From: Cladophialophora immunda
Taxonomy: Eukaryota; Ascomycota; Eurotiomycetes; Chaetothyriales; Herpotrichiellaceae
Assembly: GCF_000835495.1 (NCBI RefSeq)
Contig: NW_015622543.1
Span: 1,906,239 to 1,970,238, forward strand
Length of the DNA stretch: 64,000 nt
Direction: 5' to 3'
The stretch's first letter is position 1, and each line of letters starts with the position of its first letter. The translations under genes were made by a program, and so were the position numbers. The notes under the pieces were generated by a model, which was not told where the DNA came from, made no database searches, and saw nothing but the letters and a program-made list of their open reading frames with translations. Shown here one piece after another: positions 34,467 through 45,551 of this stretch.

Positions 34467-35494
34467 TGATTTGGCTCCGGCACCGAGGCTCTCGACACGC
34501 TTACGAGTCACGAAATGATGAAAATTTGAAGATTCCTTTCTGCATCCGCATTCATAGATCTGCGACCTGCGTCGCCTCGTCTTCATGCGTGCTTTCTTAC
34601 GACTGTACCAATCCACACAACCAAAAAAAGCGTTCGAATTCTTAACGACAAACATTCCACGGCCCTTACACTGTATTATGCTCAAAAAGGCTATTCATCG
34701 GTCCAGCATCAGTCTGGCAGGAGATCAAAGACTCATGCCGAGTTTTGGAAAGAACCTAGAGCTCTTGCATGAATGATGGCTTGGTTAACCTTTTCTCCTC
34801 TATCCCACAGGTGTTGAAATCGAGTGGGCTAGGAGACATTTCTTTTTATCTGTGTTTTTGGAAACAACTTTATGGGAAAAACCACCAAAAAAATTGCATG
34901 TTTCATTCAATCATGGTACCGACACGTTCGCCTTGTACTCACGAGCATTGACTGGAAGCTGGCGAAATGTTCTTCACTGGACAGAAACGGTATTGCTACC
35001 TTTGAAAAGCAATGGATGCCTGACTGTAGTGCCGTGGAGGAATGGTCATGTACTCAACAAACCAAAGGTCTCATTTTGGCTATGTCTCCCTCAAGGGGAC
35101 ACTCAGGGCCTGTACCATCAAGCAGAGACTAGACTCAATAGCTAGAAGAAATTGTATCTTAGACAAAATCCTGATCGTGGTCAGAATGAGGAGCGCTCTA
35201 ACAGGGCGTTGCATAGCAGTCCACCGTCACCATGCTAGGTCTTTTTCAACACACTGTAGCAGTGAAAGGTACGCGTGGCTAGCAGCAGCTTCGTGAAGGC
35301 GGACAAACATAAGTATAGGGGCGTTGAAGGTTATGAGCTGTCTCGATAACGCTTTGGCGGCGGCTACAGTGGTTGTCACTCCTTGACTCTCCCGACGTGC
35401 GGGGAAACGCGTCCAGGATCACGACGCGTGAATTCAAACCAGAATCCAACGCTCTGAGACTCGGCACACCACCGTACCATAGTTAGCGACGAAG
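34467..35494. other. Intergenic, pumilio 3' flank and orc5 promoter
   Basis: 1 kb, AT-rich in places, with no supported gene. Likely a long 3' UTR for the pumilio transcript. Confidence 0.4.
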
Positions 35495-37299
35495 ATGGTG
35501 GCTTCATTACCACCTGAACTACTGTATCTGATTCTGCAGAAATGTCCCTGCCGGAGGGTGCAAATCGAGGAACTTGCAACATACTACAATGTGAGACGAA
35601 GCCCCCCTATATATATATTCATTCGGAAAGGAGGACATCATTCGTGAGGGTCACCTGCTAACTGGAACACCCACGCAGGATATCTTCCCTAGTCCTCCGG
35701 TCCTCGTTGCCTACGGTCTCGAGAGCACGAGCAAGACAACGGTCATCGTCGAAGTGCTGAGATCGAGAGAAATCCAACATGGAGTCATCAAGAGCAGGGA
35801 GTGTCTGTCCCAAAGGCACCTGCTGTCCAAGATTTTTGCGGCCTGCGTCGGTGCCTTTGGACAGGAGAGCGACACCGAACACTTTGACCGGACGGACAGC
35901 ATCAACGCGCTCCTGGGGAATCTGCGCAGGCTGTTTGAGCGGGTGGGCCGGAAGGAGTTCGTGGCCGTCATTGACGATGCGGATGCGTTGAAGCAACCCG
36001 GACCAACGCTGCTCCCCGCGCTCGCTCGGCTAGGAGATCTGGTAATTATGTGCAAGAATGCTGGGATGAGCGAGGCCACCTGCTAATGCGTGCGACAAGA
36101 TCCCAGGTCTGTCCATCATATTGACCTCGAGCTCTCCTAGACCTCTCAACCTGCACAAAGCCGGTGTGCCGTGTGTACACTTCCCGCCCTACACGCGCTC
36201 TGAAGCGATCTCGATCATCGTGTCTCAAACGACACCTTCACTTTCGGACTCGTTGGCTGGAGTCTCTGGAGGGTTCGACCAGACCGCGCTGTCGAAGCTG
36301 TATGCTCAGTTTGTGGTTACAGTCTACGACAGCTTGATATCCTCGACATCATCAACATCCGTAGAAACCTTCCGTCTGGCCTGTGAGAGGCTGTGGCCGC
36401 GATTCATCGAGCCGATGGCGTCAGGTCAAGAGCCGCCGGGACGAGCGAAATCGTGGGACTTTGCAAGACTGCTGGTGCAAAATCGTGGTCTGTTTCGATC
36501 AGAGGGGGAGGAAGCTTTACAGAACACGTTCCCAAGAAAACCACTCCCAGATGACCTTGAAGCTGGATCGTCTCTACGTCAAGATTTGTACAGAGTTGGC
36601 CCTTCAGGGGCGGACAATATAATAGCAGGTGCATCTACCACGCCGTCAAAACATGCCGCTTCAGAGTCCAGCCAACCTGCACTGTCGAGGCAAACAACCT
36701 CAAAACCAGCGCAGTCAGAATCATCAATAAACCGTCCGTCACTCCTCAAGCATTTTCCAACGCTCGTCCTCCTCTCGGCCTACCTTGCAAGCCACACGCT
36801 CCCAAAACATGACATCCTGCTCTTCTCCCGCCTAAGCGCCACGTCGAGCTCGATCAGCAGGAAAATCCGCAGACTGAGACAGACGCCGACGAAGAGGAAA
36901 ACGGCGTCCACCCCCAGTGGCACGCCAACGAAGGACGCCGCAACGCCTACGAAATCGCGCACCAAGTCCATATTTGCCGCGGGGGCTAATTCGGGCATTC
37001 CACGACCGTTCACACTCGAGCGGCTTGTTGCGATTCTTCGGGCAGTCCACCCGCAGGGCGTCCCCAATCGGCCGGGTCGCGGCGTGAGTGATCGGATATA
37101 CCGTGAGCTTGGAGAGCTGGAGAGACTCCGCCTTGTTGTACGATCGTCTGGATCCGGCGCTGCGACTGGGGCTGGAGGAACGGGTGACGACGCGGGAGAT
37201 GAGAAATGGCGGGTCAATGTAGGTAGAGAATGGGTGGTGAATATGGGACACATGTGGGGAATGGGCGTCAGCGAGTACGAGATAGACCCAGACTCGTAG
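35495..37299 (+). CDS. orc5: Origin recognition complex subunit 5
   Basis: Orc5 is an AAA+-like subunit of the complex that marks replication origins. Exons are 35495-35590, 35679-36041 and 36100-37299, giving 552 residues. The short first exon (MVASLPPELLYLILQKCPCR...LATYYN) matches the fungal Orc5 N-terminus. The ATPase domain has VLVAYGLESTSKTT, where the second P-loop Gly (usual GLESTGKT) is Ser, and VAVIDDADAL (Walker B-like). The C-terminal ORC5 domain has LVLLSAYLASHTLPKHDILL, FSRLS, a basic Thr/Pro linker, RPFTLERLVAIL and KWRVNVGREWVVNMGHMWG. The Gly-to-Ser change could be made by one G-to-A transition. The gene converges on the WD40 gene, with 211 bp between stops. Confidence 0.93.
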
Positions 37300-37510
37300 T
37301 GCCCCCAATGCCAAAATGCGCAGGGAATCTCGAAGCTGACAAGCCAACACCTTCATGTTCGTCCCTCTACGCAACTCTGTATGAGTAGCAGCAAGGAATT
37401 CCTTTTCCATCCCACCATCTTGCGCTTTGCACAAGGCATTTCTTTGCTACGCATCGTCTTCACCCTGCTTGTCGAGTCAAGTCGGTCCTCAACGGAAATC
37501 CAAACGAGGT

Positions 37511-39013
37511 TCATTCCTGGTCGTCTCCCGCGGCCCTGCCCTGCGGAGTCCACTCAGTGATCTCCTTGCCACTCGAGATAAAGATGCTCTTTGGCCCGTC
37601 TCTGACGCGGACGATGGCGGCACACTCGACGGGGGAGTCGAAGCGGTGGTTGTTGAGCGGGCTCTGGAGCAGGCGGCCCGTTGCGGCGGACCACAGGGCG
37701 GCGCGGTGGTTCTTGTGGTCGTCAGTCGAGGTGCGGAGGACAACGTTCAGCTCTGGGTCGTACGCGAAGCTCATGCCGTACCAGCGGTGCTGGTGGGTGG
37801 CGGGGACGTGGAAGCTGAGCACGGCGGGACTGGCCTGGAAGGAGTTGGACCGCGGCAGGTGGCACAGCAGGGTCGGGGCGGGCGCGAAGCGCAGGTCGTA
37901 GATCTTCATGCTGCGCAGGCCGCTGAGGAGGATGCGGTTGCCGTCCGGCAGCGCCGCGAGGCCGGTGATGGCGTCCGAGTGCTGGAGCCGTGTCGCGGTC
38001 GTGCGCCCGCCCTTGGTCGGGGGCGGCGGCGCCCGGATGTCGCTCAGCAGCAACTTGCCCGAGCGCGTGCCGCCCATGACGACGTTGTGGTCTTTGAAGG
38101 TCGCCTTCATCAGCTCGTTGGTGCCCAGCGGGAACTCTCGGAGCGGGTAGCTTGCGTGCGACAGGTCCATGAGGTACAGGCCGCGCTCCGTCGCCAGCGC
38201 CGCCGTGTATTCGCCCGGCTGGGCTGCGAGGTCCCGTACCGTGCGCACAAACGACGCCTGGTGGATCAAGTCGTGTCTGTCCTCAAAGGGTCCGGAACGG
38301 CAGACTCCCACCTTGACCACCGACTCCGTAGGCGACTGATAAGAAACGCAGTACTCGGACCACACGACCAGACCGGCCCCGACCGAGAGGATATCCTGGG
38401 TTCTATGCGCCCCGCCAATGTCCTCAGCATTGCTGGACCTGTACAGTGCGCCTTTTTCATAGTCTCGAGGCAGAGGCCAGTCTGGGGGTTCTCGAAGATT
38501 TTGCTCCGCCACATCAACGGACGATCCCAGGTGGAAAGCGCGCATGTGCGTTTGAAAATTCACACGGTCCCACGACCTCAAGATGCAATCTGCAAATAAG
38601 GTGCCCGAAGTTCGCTCGATGGAAAACGATCCAGACACCAAACAGCCTTCATACTGACGGCCCGGCCTCGACGTCGAGCGTCCCAGGGGCAAGAGGTCGC
38701 TGAAGACGCTTTTCCCCGTGAGAGCCCCCGCGTAGTATTCCGAAACGAGCGCCCCAGCACTCTTTCGTAAATGGCCCAGTCGTCTGTCAAAGACCAGCAG
38801 AGGATGTTGCAAGAGCTTCGACCGCGTCACCGTTTCGGCCATCTTCAACTGGTGTAGCAATTCATCCCGCCGCTGGGCTTTCTTGATCACCTTCTCGGCC
38901 TTGACCGCTTGACGGCTGTACTTCGATCCTGACGGTGCAATGTGGTTTGGCTGGATTTTGAAATAGCGGTTCTTTTCGGCATCGAAATAATAGCCGGGAA
39001 GTTCAGCAGGCAT
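37511..39013 (-). CDS. WD40-repeat protein, DCAF4-like (CUL4-DDB1 receptor candidate)
   Basis: A 500-residue single-exon protein. The N-terminus MPAELPGYYFDAEKNRYFKI resembles the start of WDR21/DCAF4 proteins, substrate receptors of CUL4-DDB1 ubiquitin ligases. A basic helical stretch (VKAEKVIKKAQRRDELLHQL) follows, then WD40-like blades: GGTRSGKLLLSDIRAPP; HSDAITGLAALPDGNRILLS; LRSMKIYDLRF; and RAALWSAATGRLL. WDxR-type degron-receptor motifs are approximated by LSDIR and IYDLR. The start at 39013 is preferred over an upstream in-frame ATG because the conserved block begins there. The 3' half (37600-38100) is much richer in G+C than the 5' half. Role in ubiquitination is inferred from family only. 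Confidence 0.72.
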   Translation of the reverse strand: MPAELPGYYFDAEKNRYFKIQPNHIAPSGSKYSRQAVKAEKVIKKAQRRDELLHQLKMAETVTRSKLLQHPLLVFDRRLGHLRKSAGALVSEYYAGALTGKSVFSDLLPLGRSTSRPGRQYEGCLVSGSFSIERTSGTLFADCILRSWDRVNFQTHMRAFHLGSSVDVAEQNLREPPDWPLPRDYEKGALYRSSNAEDIGGAHRTQDILSVGAGLVVWSEYCVSYQSPTESVVKVGVCRSGPFEDRHDLIHQASFVRTVRDLAAQPGEYTAALATERGLYLMDLSHASYPLREFPLGTNELMKATFKDHNVVMGGTRSGKLLLSDIRAPPPPTKGGRTTATRLQHSDAITGLAALPDGNRILLSGLRSMKIYDLRFAPAPTLLCHLPRSNSFQASPAVLSFHVPATHQHRWYGMSFAYDPELNVVLRTSTDDHKNHRAALWSAATGRLLQSPLNNHRFDSPVECAAIVRVRDGPKSIFISSGKEITEWTPQGRAAGDDQE

Positions 39014-39640
39014 CGTGAGGCAGTGTGGAGATGCTGAAATTTTCAGCCTCAAATGCCGGTTTTCACGATCATTTGGAACGGCGATGGTGGAAGGCGGGAT
39101 TCAGTCACCACGATCCAGATGCTGAGAATATCCCTGACGGTGATTTGGGGACGCACTAGCCAGCAAAGATAGTATTTCGCACAGAGACATAGGAGAGCGA
39201 GAAAGCAGCAAGAGAGCCGGCGAAGGTCGATTTGCGAGAACACGGATCATGTTGTAATAGACTGTCCTGGGCCGTGTCGCCAGATGCCCGAAGTGGAAAG
39301 GCGCAGCCTCACAAGGCTTCAAGGTTAGGGAGTGACAATGGTGATTTTGACGCCTCTATCTCTGAGTCAAGGCGCCTTGCGTCTTGGATACCGTACCAAG
39401 AACTAATTGATTCTTGATTAATGTGGAACACAATTGGTATTCCTTGCCGAAGAAGCCGCTTGACTCAAAATCGAGAGTGGCCGCCGCGTCTTAGCCGTTA
39501 CACCCGTTGTGAGCCCGCCTGAGCCCTCCAGTGCCATTCTCTAACCTGATACGAGCGTCCAGTGCGTTGACCTCTAGCCTTATCACCGCCAAACCCATCC
39601 CCTGCAAGGACATGCCTCTTCCAAATCCACTACTGTCTCC
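39014..39640. other. Intergenic, WD40 gene promoter and vma-1 3' flank
   Basis: About 630 bp. No coding frame. It contains the promoter of the WD40 gene and the vma-1 3' UTR. Confidence 0.4.
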
Positions 39641-41564
39641 TCATTCATCGCTCACACTCGCAAATTTTTCGCTCATCTGCTGCAACAATCGGTCATACTT
39701 CCCACTTACTTCCTCCTGATCATCCGGCAACTCGAACTTCATGCTCCTCAACCCATGTTGGATCTCTGACGTTGCCTCCCTCACCTTCGCCCAGCTCAAC
39801 CCACTACTCACGGCCTTCTGTGCCTCATCATGGAATTGCATAAACGCCTTCATCATGTATTCCGTCTTCCAGAGTGGACAGAATTGATCGTAGTCACTGT
39901 ATCCGTTTTGTTGAAGGAAGTCGTCTTTGAGCATGGCCGCGACGTCGAGAATAATCTTGTCCGAGTCGCCCAAGGCCGATTTACCCACAAGTTGCACCAC
40001 TTGATCGAGGTCTTCGGAATTTGTGAGGAGTTCTTTGATACGGTCCCGTAGACGAGGGAACTCAGGGTGATCTTTGGCGTAGAACTTGTCCAGGATATTG
40101 GTGTATTTGCTGTATGACAGGGAGGTGTTGACGCTGGGGAAGTGCTTTCTCTGTGCGAGTTTCTTGTCAAGTCCCCAAAAGACTTGGACGATACCCAAGG
40201 TCGCAGACGTGACCGGATCAGAGAAATCGCCACCAGGAGGTGAGACGGCACCGACGATGGAGATGCTACCGTTGCGTTCAGGAGAGCCCAGAGCGATGGC
40301 TGCACCTGCTCGTTCATAGAACGAGGCTAGCTTGGCAGACAGATAGGCTGGGAAACCCTGGTCCGCAGGCATTTCTCCAAGTCGGCCAGAAATCTCACGT
40401 AGAGCTTCAGCCCATCGAGACGATGAGTCCGCCATCATCGCCACCGCCTTGCCCTGATCGCGGAAATATTCAGCCACTGTAATTCCAGTGTAGATGGAGG
40501 CTTCTCTCGCAGCAACGGGCATGTTGGAAGTGTTGGCGATCAGGCACGTTCTCTTCATAATGGGCTCCTTTCGGCCCTCGATGGTGATGGAGAGCTCTGG
40601 GAAGTCCATCAACACCTCTGCCATTTCGTTCCCACGCTCTCCACAACTGGATCTGTCTCAGTAGATGTCTCTATCGAGTGGACAAAGGTGACTTACCCGA
40701 CATAGACGATGATATCGCTGTTGGAGAATTTGGAGACGGACTGGGAAATGACAGTTTTGCCGCAGCCGAAAGCACCAGGAATGCACACAGTACCACCCTG
40801 GACCGAGGGAAATAGGGCGTCCAGGACTCGTTGGCCGACGATGAAGGGCGAATCGGCTTGTAGACGTTCGTTGACAGGTCGGGGAACACGGACGGGCCAT
40901 GTTTGCATCATCGGGTACTCCTTGGTCTCGCCATTGAACTCGACCGTAAGCAGAGGCTCGTCAACGGTGTAATCACCCTTGGGGGCAATCTTCTTGATTG
41001 TGCCTCTGGCTCGTGGGGGTAGGAGGATTCTATGTTCGTTGACCAGACTGTTCTCAACCACCTTCCCCCAGACGTCACCACCGCTGATGTGATCTCCCAC
41101 CTTCATGGTGGGCGTGAAAGGCCATTTTTTCTTTCTGTCCAAGGAAGGAACGGCAATGCCACGAGGGATGTAGATGCTGTTTGTATTGCCAGCAATGGTC
41201 TTCAGTGGTCTCTGGATTCCGTCGTAGATTGTTTCCATGAGTCCAGGGCCGAGCTCGACGGATAAAGGTTTGCCAGTCCGCAGGACAGGGTCTCCAACGG
41301 TGACGCCAGCTAGAACACAATCAGTGGAAGGCACCAAAGTTGTCAGGACGAATCTAACATACCAGTCTCCTCGTAGACTTGAATTGTAGCCCTGTCAGCC
41401 TCTATGCGAATGACTTCGCCCACCAGTTCATCGTGGCCGACCTTGCAGAGCTCGTACATGGCAACACCGATCATGTTCTCGGCGACGATGACCGGACCAG
41501 AGACGGAAAAGACGCTTCCATTCTGGTGGTCGTCGCCGATACCACTCTCTTTCGAAGCAGGCAT
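39641..41564 (-). CDS. vma1: V-type ATPase catalytic subunit A
   Basis: ATP-hydrolysing subunit of the V1 sector, which acidifies vacuoles and endosomes. Exons are 41564-41363, 41309-40697 and 40646-39641, giving 606 residues. Motifs: [38 protein letters not shown] (across intron 1), the non-homologous region, Walker A GAFGCGKT, then [15 protein letters not shown] assembled across intron 2. [32 protein letters not shown] and the C-terminal helical domain follow. There is no intein. Intron 2 splits the Gly codon immediately before the Cys at which the yeast VMA1 intein is inserted. The same frame stays open for 85 codons upstream, to an ATG at 41819; I prefer MPASKES at 41564 because homologues start near it. 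It diverges from gid7. Confidence 0.96.
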
Positions 41565-43589
41565 CCTTCTGTATGTGCGAGCAGTTGTGTGCAGAGTCTG
41601 GAGTGGTTGTGGAAAGGCAAAGACGGAGGAGCTGTTGTCGGAGCTGGGACCGGCAAGCTCTCCCTCGTCTAGATCGTCTTCGATAAGATCGGGGAGGCCA
41701 AGCTGGAGGTGAAGGTACTTAAGGTCCGAGAGGGAAGCAAGGTCGTCGATACTCTTGCCAGTTATAAATTCAATCACCGACTTTTTATGTTTGAGGCGAG
41801 GGCGACCAAATCCAAGCATATGAAATCATCTTTTGCGGGAAGCTGTCTAGGTGCGCTTTTGGATTTCGGGGAGGTGGGTAGGCTGCTGCGGATAAGTCGC
41901 TGGCACACCTGGTGAGTTACGCTTCAAAGTTTCGCCGACGCTGGGAGCACAGTGAAGATGCGCTCTCGAAAGCATTCCTAAGTGCGAAGGAAGATAACCT
42001 GTCTACTTGGAACTTGTATATGTCTACTACACTTCAATAGCCTGCCTACACAGCCGAAGATGTCTGTGATTGACTCTCGCACAGGGCCCTGATACCTGAT
42101 CCCTTGCTTTGGAATCTGACCCAATGCCCTGTTAATTTGGCCGAGGCTTCCCCTGCAGCTGCCAGCTGCCAGCTCCCAGCGCCAACCAATGGTCCAACCC
42201 CACCCATAGAAGCATCTGCCAGCCTTGAGCGCTGGCTGCAAACGCCTGCAACATCAACCTCGCGGAGTTGCCACATGGCAAGATATAAGGCATCAATGAT
42301 GACCATTGGGTAACGTCAAGAGGCAAGAGGGCCCAATTGTACACTCAGGACGGGGTACGAAGCTTCCCAGAAGTGAGCGACAAGCTAGCCTGCGAAGAGG
42401 CGCCTTATCTTGGTCCATAATGTTGTCAGGCTCCAACTTTACAGCAAGGACGGGGGACGTGGGATGGTCTGAAACCGGCCTGGCAAGTGCACATAATAAT
42501 ACGAGTAGTTGGTGCCGGAGTGGTTGGCCACCATGGCCGGTTTTAACAACCAAGTGACCAAGGGAGAGTAGATCAGGTGGTTCGAGGTTGTCTAGGTCCG
42601 GTGGGCTATTTGGTGCCTGTGAAGAGAGCCTAGAAACGCTGGGCATGTCCTCCCTGCACAAGAGGGTCGATTACTTATATTAGTCCCGCTGGGCCTGGAG
42701 GTGCCGGTTACAGTTTAGTTGGAGATACGCTTGCTGCGGGCACACTACTGGCTCCGACATCAACCCGTCCCCATCTCGTCATCTACTCCCTCTTGAGTTG
42801 AGACCACGAGTATTCCCACTCACCACGACTCCTCTAACATCCGCCTCGATAATTCCTGATCCTTATATCTCTCCACGACGCCATCCCTCTTCATCCGTCT
42901 GCAGATTTGTCGCCCGATACCCGAGATCCATCTTGGTCAAGCAAATCTATTGACCTCCAGTTTCCCCCTCTGACTTGACGTCTTGGGCCAACTCCCCCAG
43001 CATCAACCACCGCAGTCGTGACCTTTCTATTCCGCCGCGAGGGTTTTGGCTGTGCCGTTGAATGATTTAGCTTCTAGTCTCCTCCAGACTTTGACAGCGC
43101 CGCTCACCATCCATACTTGCACGGACGGGGATTTGGATACAACTGCTTGACTCCGTTCCCTCACCGAAGGGGTCTTCGCAGTGATATTGGCGGCTTTGCC
43201 GCCACCACGAGCTGGCACACCACCCTTCTTCGAACCATAACCTAATCACTACCGACGACCCATCCACCTCGACTCCCCCTGGCCACTCTTCCTACACAGA
43301 TTCTACTTCCCCATCCCCAAATACAAGTACAATTGTCAACTCGCCCAACTCAACTGCAAACCCGCTTTCGACCGACTCAGAAAACCTCACGGCAAGCCAA
43401 CTACCTATAGAGCAGGTACAGGCTTCTCAGGAGCTGGGGAGACGAAGGAGAAGGCGGTCATCGTTTGAAAGATCCGCCGAAGCCGATAACAACCTAGGTG
43501 GACCTAGTCACACATTGGGAGAAGCGGTTCAAGAGCCTCGATCCGAAGGCGAACATAGGCCGAAGCGCAGGCGAACCGACAAGTCCAAT
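41565..43589. other. Long divergent region, vma-1 / gid7
   Basis: 2 kb. The first 255 bp continue the vma-1 frame without a stop. The last 400 bp (from the TGA near 43182) continue the gid7 frame without a stop but also without an ATG. The middle (41900-43000) shows no gene, only C/T-rich leader-like sequence after about 42720. Confidence 0.5.
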
Positions 43590-45551
43590 ATGAGAGTCGA
43601 TGAAGACTCGGAGCAAGTATTTTCCAACGGTCATTCTGCAAGTTCCAATGGTTCTACCCCAAGGAAGCCTCTGCACGGGGCCTTGAACGGACATGTAAAT
43701 GGATCCAGCCCCTCATACACAAATGGCACCTCCAAGAAGCTGGCTCCCGTTCGGTCGCCCACGTATCGAGGGCATAACAGGGAAGAGGTCGTCAGAATTC
43801 TCATCCAGGGGCTGCTCGATATGGGATATTCAGACGCTGCCAATGTCTTGTCAAGTGAGAGTGGGTACGAGCTGGAAAGCCCTTCGGTTGCTGCCTTTCG
43901 AAACGCCATTTTGGAAGGTATATGGTCCGAGGCAGAAGCAATACTGCTAGGATCACATCAGCACGAGCGTGGTGGACCGCTACTGGATGACGACCAATAT
44001 GGGGACGGGCTCGTACTTGCGGAAGGCGCTGATAGAGGCCAGATGCTGTTCTGGATCCGGCAGCAGAAGTTTCTCGAGTTACTCGATCGACGCGACCTTG
44101 GTATGGCTCTCATGGTCCTCAGACAAGAACTGACGCCCCTGGGACACGACATCCACCAACTACATGCTCTCTCAACCCTACTCATGTGTCCGCCCGAGGA
44201 TCTAAGAACCAAGACACACTGGCCGGGCACAGTAGAGGAGTCCAGAAAGATGCTGCTACAAGACCTATCTCGGTCAATCGCACCGTCTGTCATGATTCGA
44301 GACCACAGGTTAGCGGAATTATTTGACCATATAAAGCAGAGCCAGATCAACCAGTGTCTCTATCACAACACCGCAGAACCTCCATCGTTGTACTCGGACC
44401 ATATCTGTGACCGTGAGGATTTCCCGTCGCGGACGTTTCTTCAACTTGAGGATCACACTGGCGAGGTCTGGCACGTGCAATTCTCTCATGATGGCACGAA
44501 ATTGGCTACTGCAAGTCAGGACCAAACCGTCAACATCTACGAAACTGTGACTTTCAAAAGGCTTCACACCCTCTCTCATCATTCGGCTGAGGTGACGTAT
44601 GTGTCTTGGAGCCCAGATGACACCAAAATCATCACTTGTTCCAAGGATTGCAAGGCCCGCGTCTACGATGTCGAAACGGGAAGACTGGAGGTGACGCTCG
44701 AGCACCAAAGCGTGGATCAAAACTACGGCATCACCGCTGCGGCATGGACTCCCGACTCTCAGGGCTTTGTCACTTCGAGTCACGACCGCAACTCGCAGTT
44801 ATGTTATTGGAATCTCCGAAGTCCGAAGCGCGAGAAACCCGAGCACGTATGGCCCAGGGGGTTCCGTGTACAAGATGTGGCCATCACCGAGGACGGGAAT
44901 TGGCTGGTTGCTCTCGACAATCAAGACATCATCCGCATTTTCGACATGCACACGTATCGGGAAGAGCCACCCATTAAAGTAACGGGCAAGATGACAAGCC
45001 TTACTCTAAGTCGGGATGGCAGGACAGTACTGGTCAATTTCGCCGTTGGGGAAGTTCATATGATCGACTTAGTCACGAGAGAGACCGTTCGCAAGTTCCG
45101 CGGGCAGAAACAAGGCGAGTTTGTGATCCGAAGCTGCTTTGGAGGAGCCGCAGAGAATTTTGTGGTTAGCGGCTCAGAAGGTGAATTTTTCTGCCAACCG
45201 TGTCACAGATATGCTAATTTGGGGAACAGATGGCTTGATCTATGTGTGGCACAAGGAGAACGAATCGCTGATCGAGAAACTGTCGGGCCATGGCCGGGGT
45301 CAGGGTGGTAAGGAATGCGTGACCACGGTGGACTGGCACCCGAGAGATGCGGGCATGTTTGCGTCTGGGGGCGACGACCGTAAAGTGCGAATGTGAGTTC
45401 TGTCGGCGCTCCTTGGAATGGTCTGCCGGTGCTAATGCCATACAGATGGACAAACTTGCGTTCGCCGGTCGAGGGCCTCCCTAGCAGCCTGAACAGGTCC
45501 CTTGCTCGCCACGACTCAGAGCGGACCAGCGCCCTGAGATCGACCCTATAA
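43590..45551 (+). CDS. gid7: GID/CTLH ubiquitin ligase subunit Gid7 (WDR26 orthologue)
   Basis: Gid7/WDR26 is the LisH-CTLH-WD40 subunit that oligomerises the GID E3 ligase, which degrades gluconeogenic enzymes in yeast. Exons are 43590-45180, 45230-45392 and 45446-45551, giving 619 residues from the first ATG. Order: polar low-complexity N-terminus, LisH (REEVVRILIQGLLDMGYSDA), CTLH (SVAAFRNAILEGIWSEAEAI; QMLFWIRQQKFLELLDR), then WD40 blades (HTGEVWHVQFSHDGTKLATA; HSAEVTYVSWSPDDTKIITC; TVDWHPRDAGMFASGGDDRKV). The final blade is IWTNLRSP. The frame is open from about 43185 with protein-like Ser/Thr/Asn/Pro-rich and Arg-rich sequence, but has no ATG before 43590. The true start may be in an unseen upstream exon or may be non-AUG. 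It diverges from vma-1. Confidence 0.9.

Noticed and set aside
40640..40720. An intein in vma-1
   Set aside because: The interruption is a 50-bp GT-AG intron; there is no intein-sized insert or homing-endonuclease motif.
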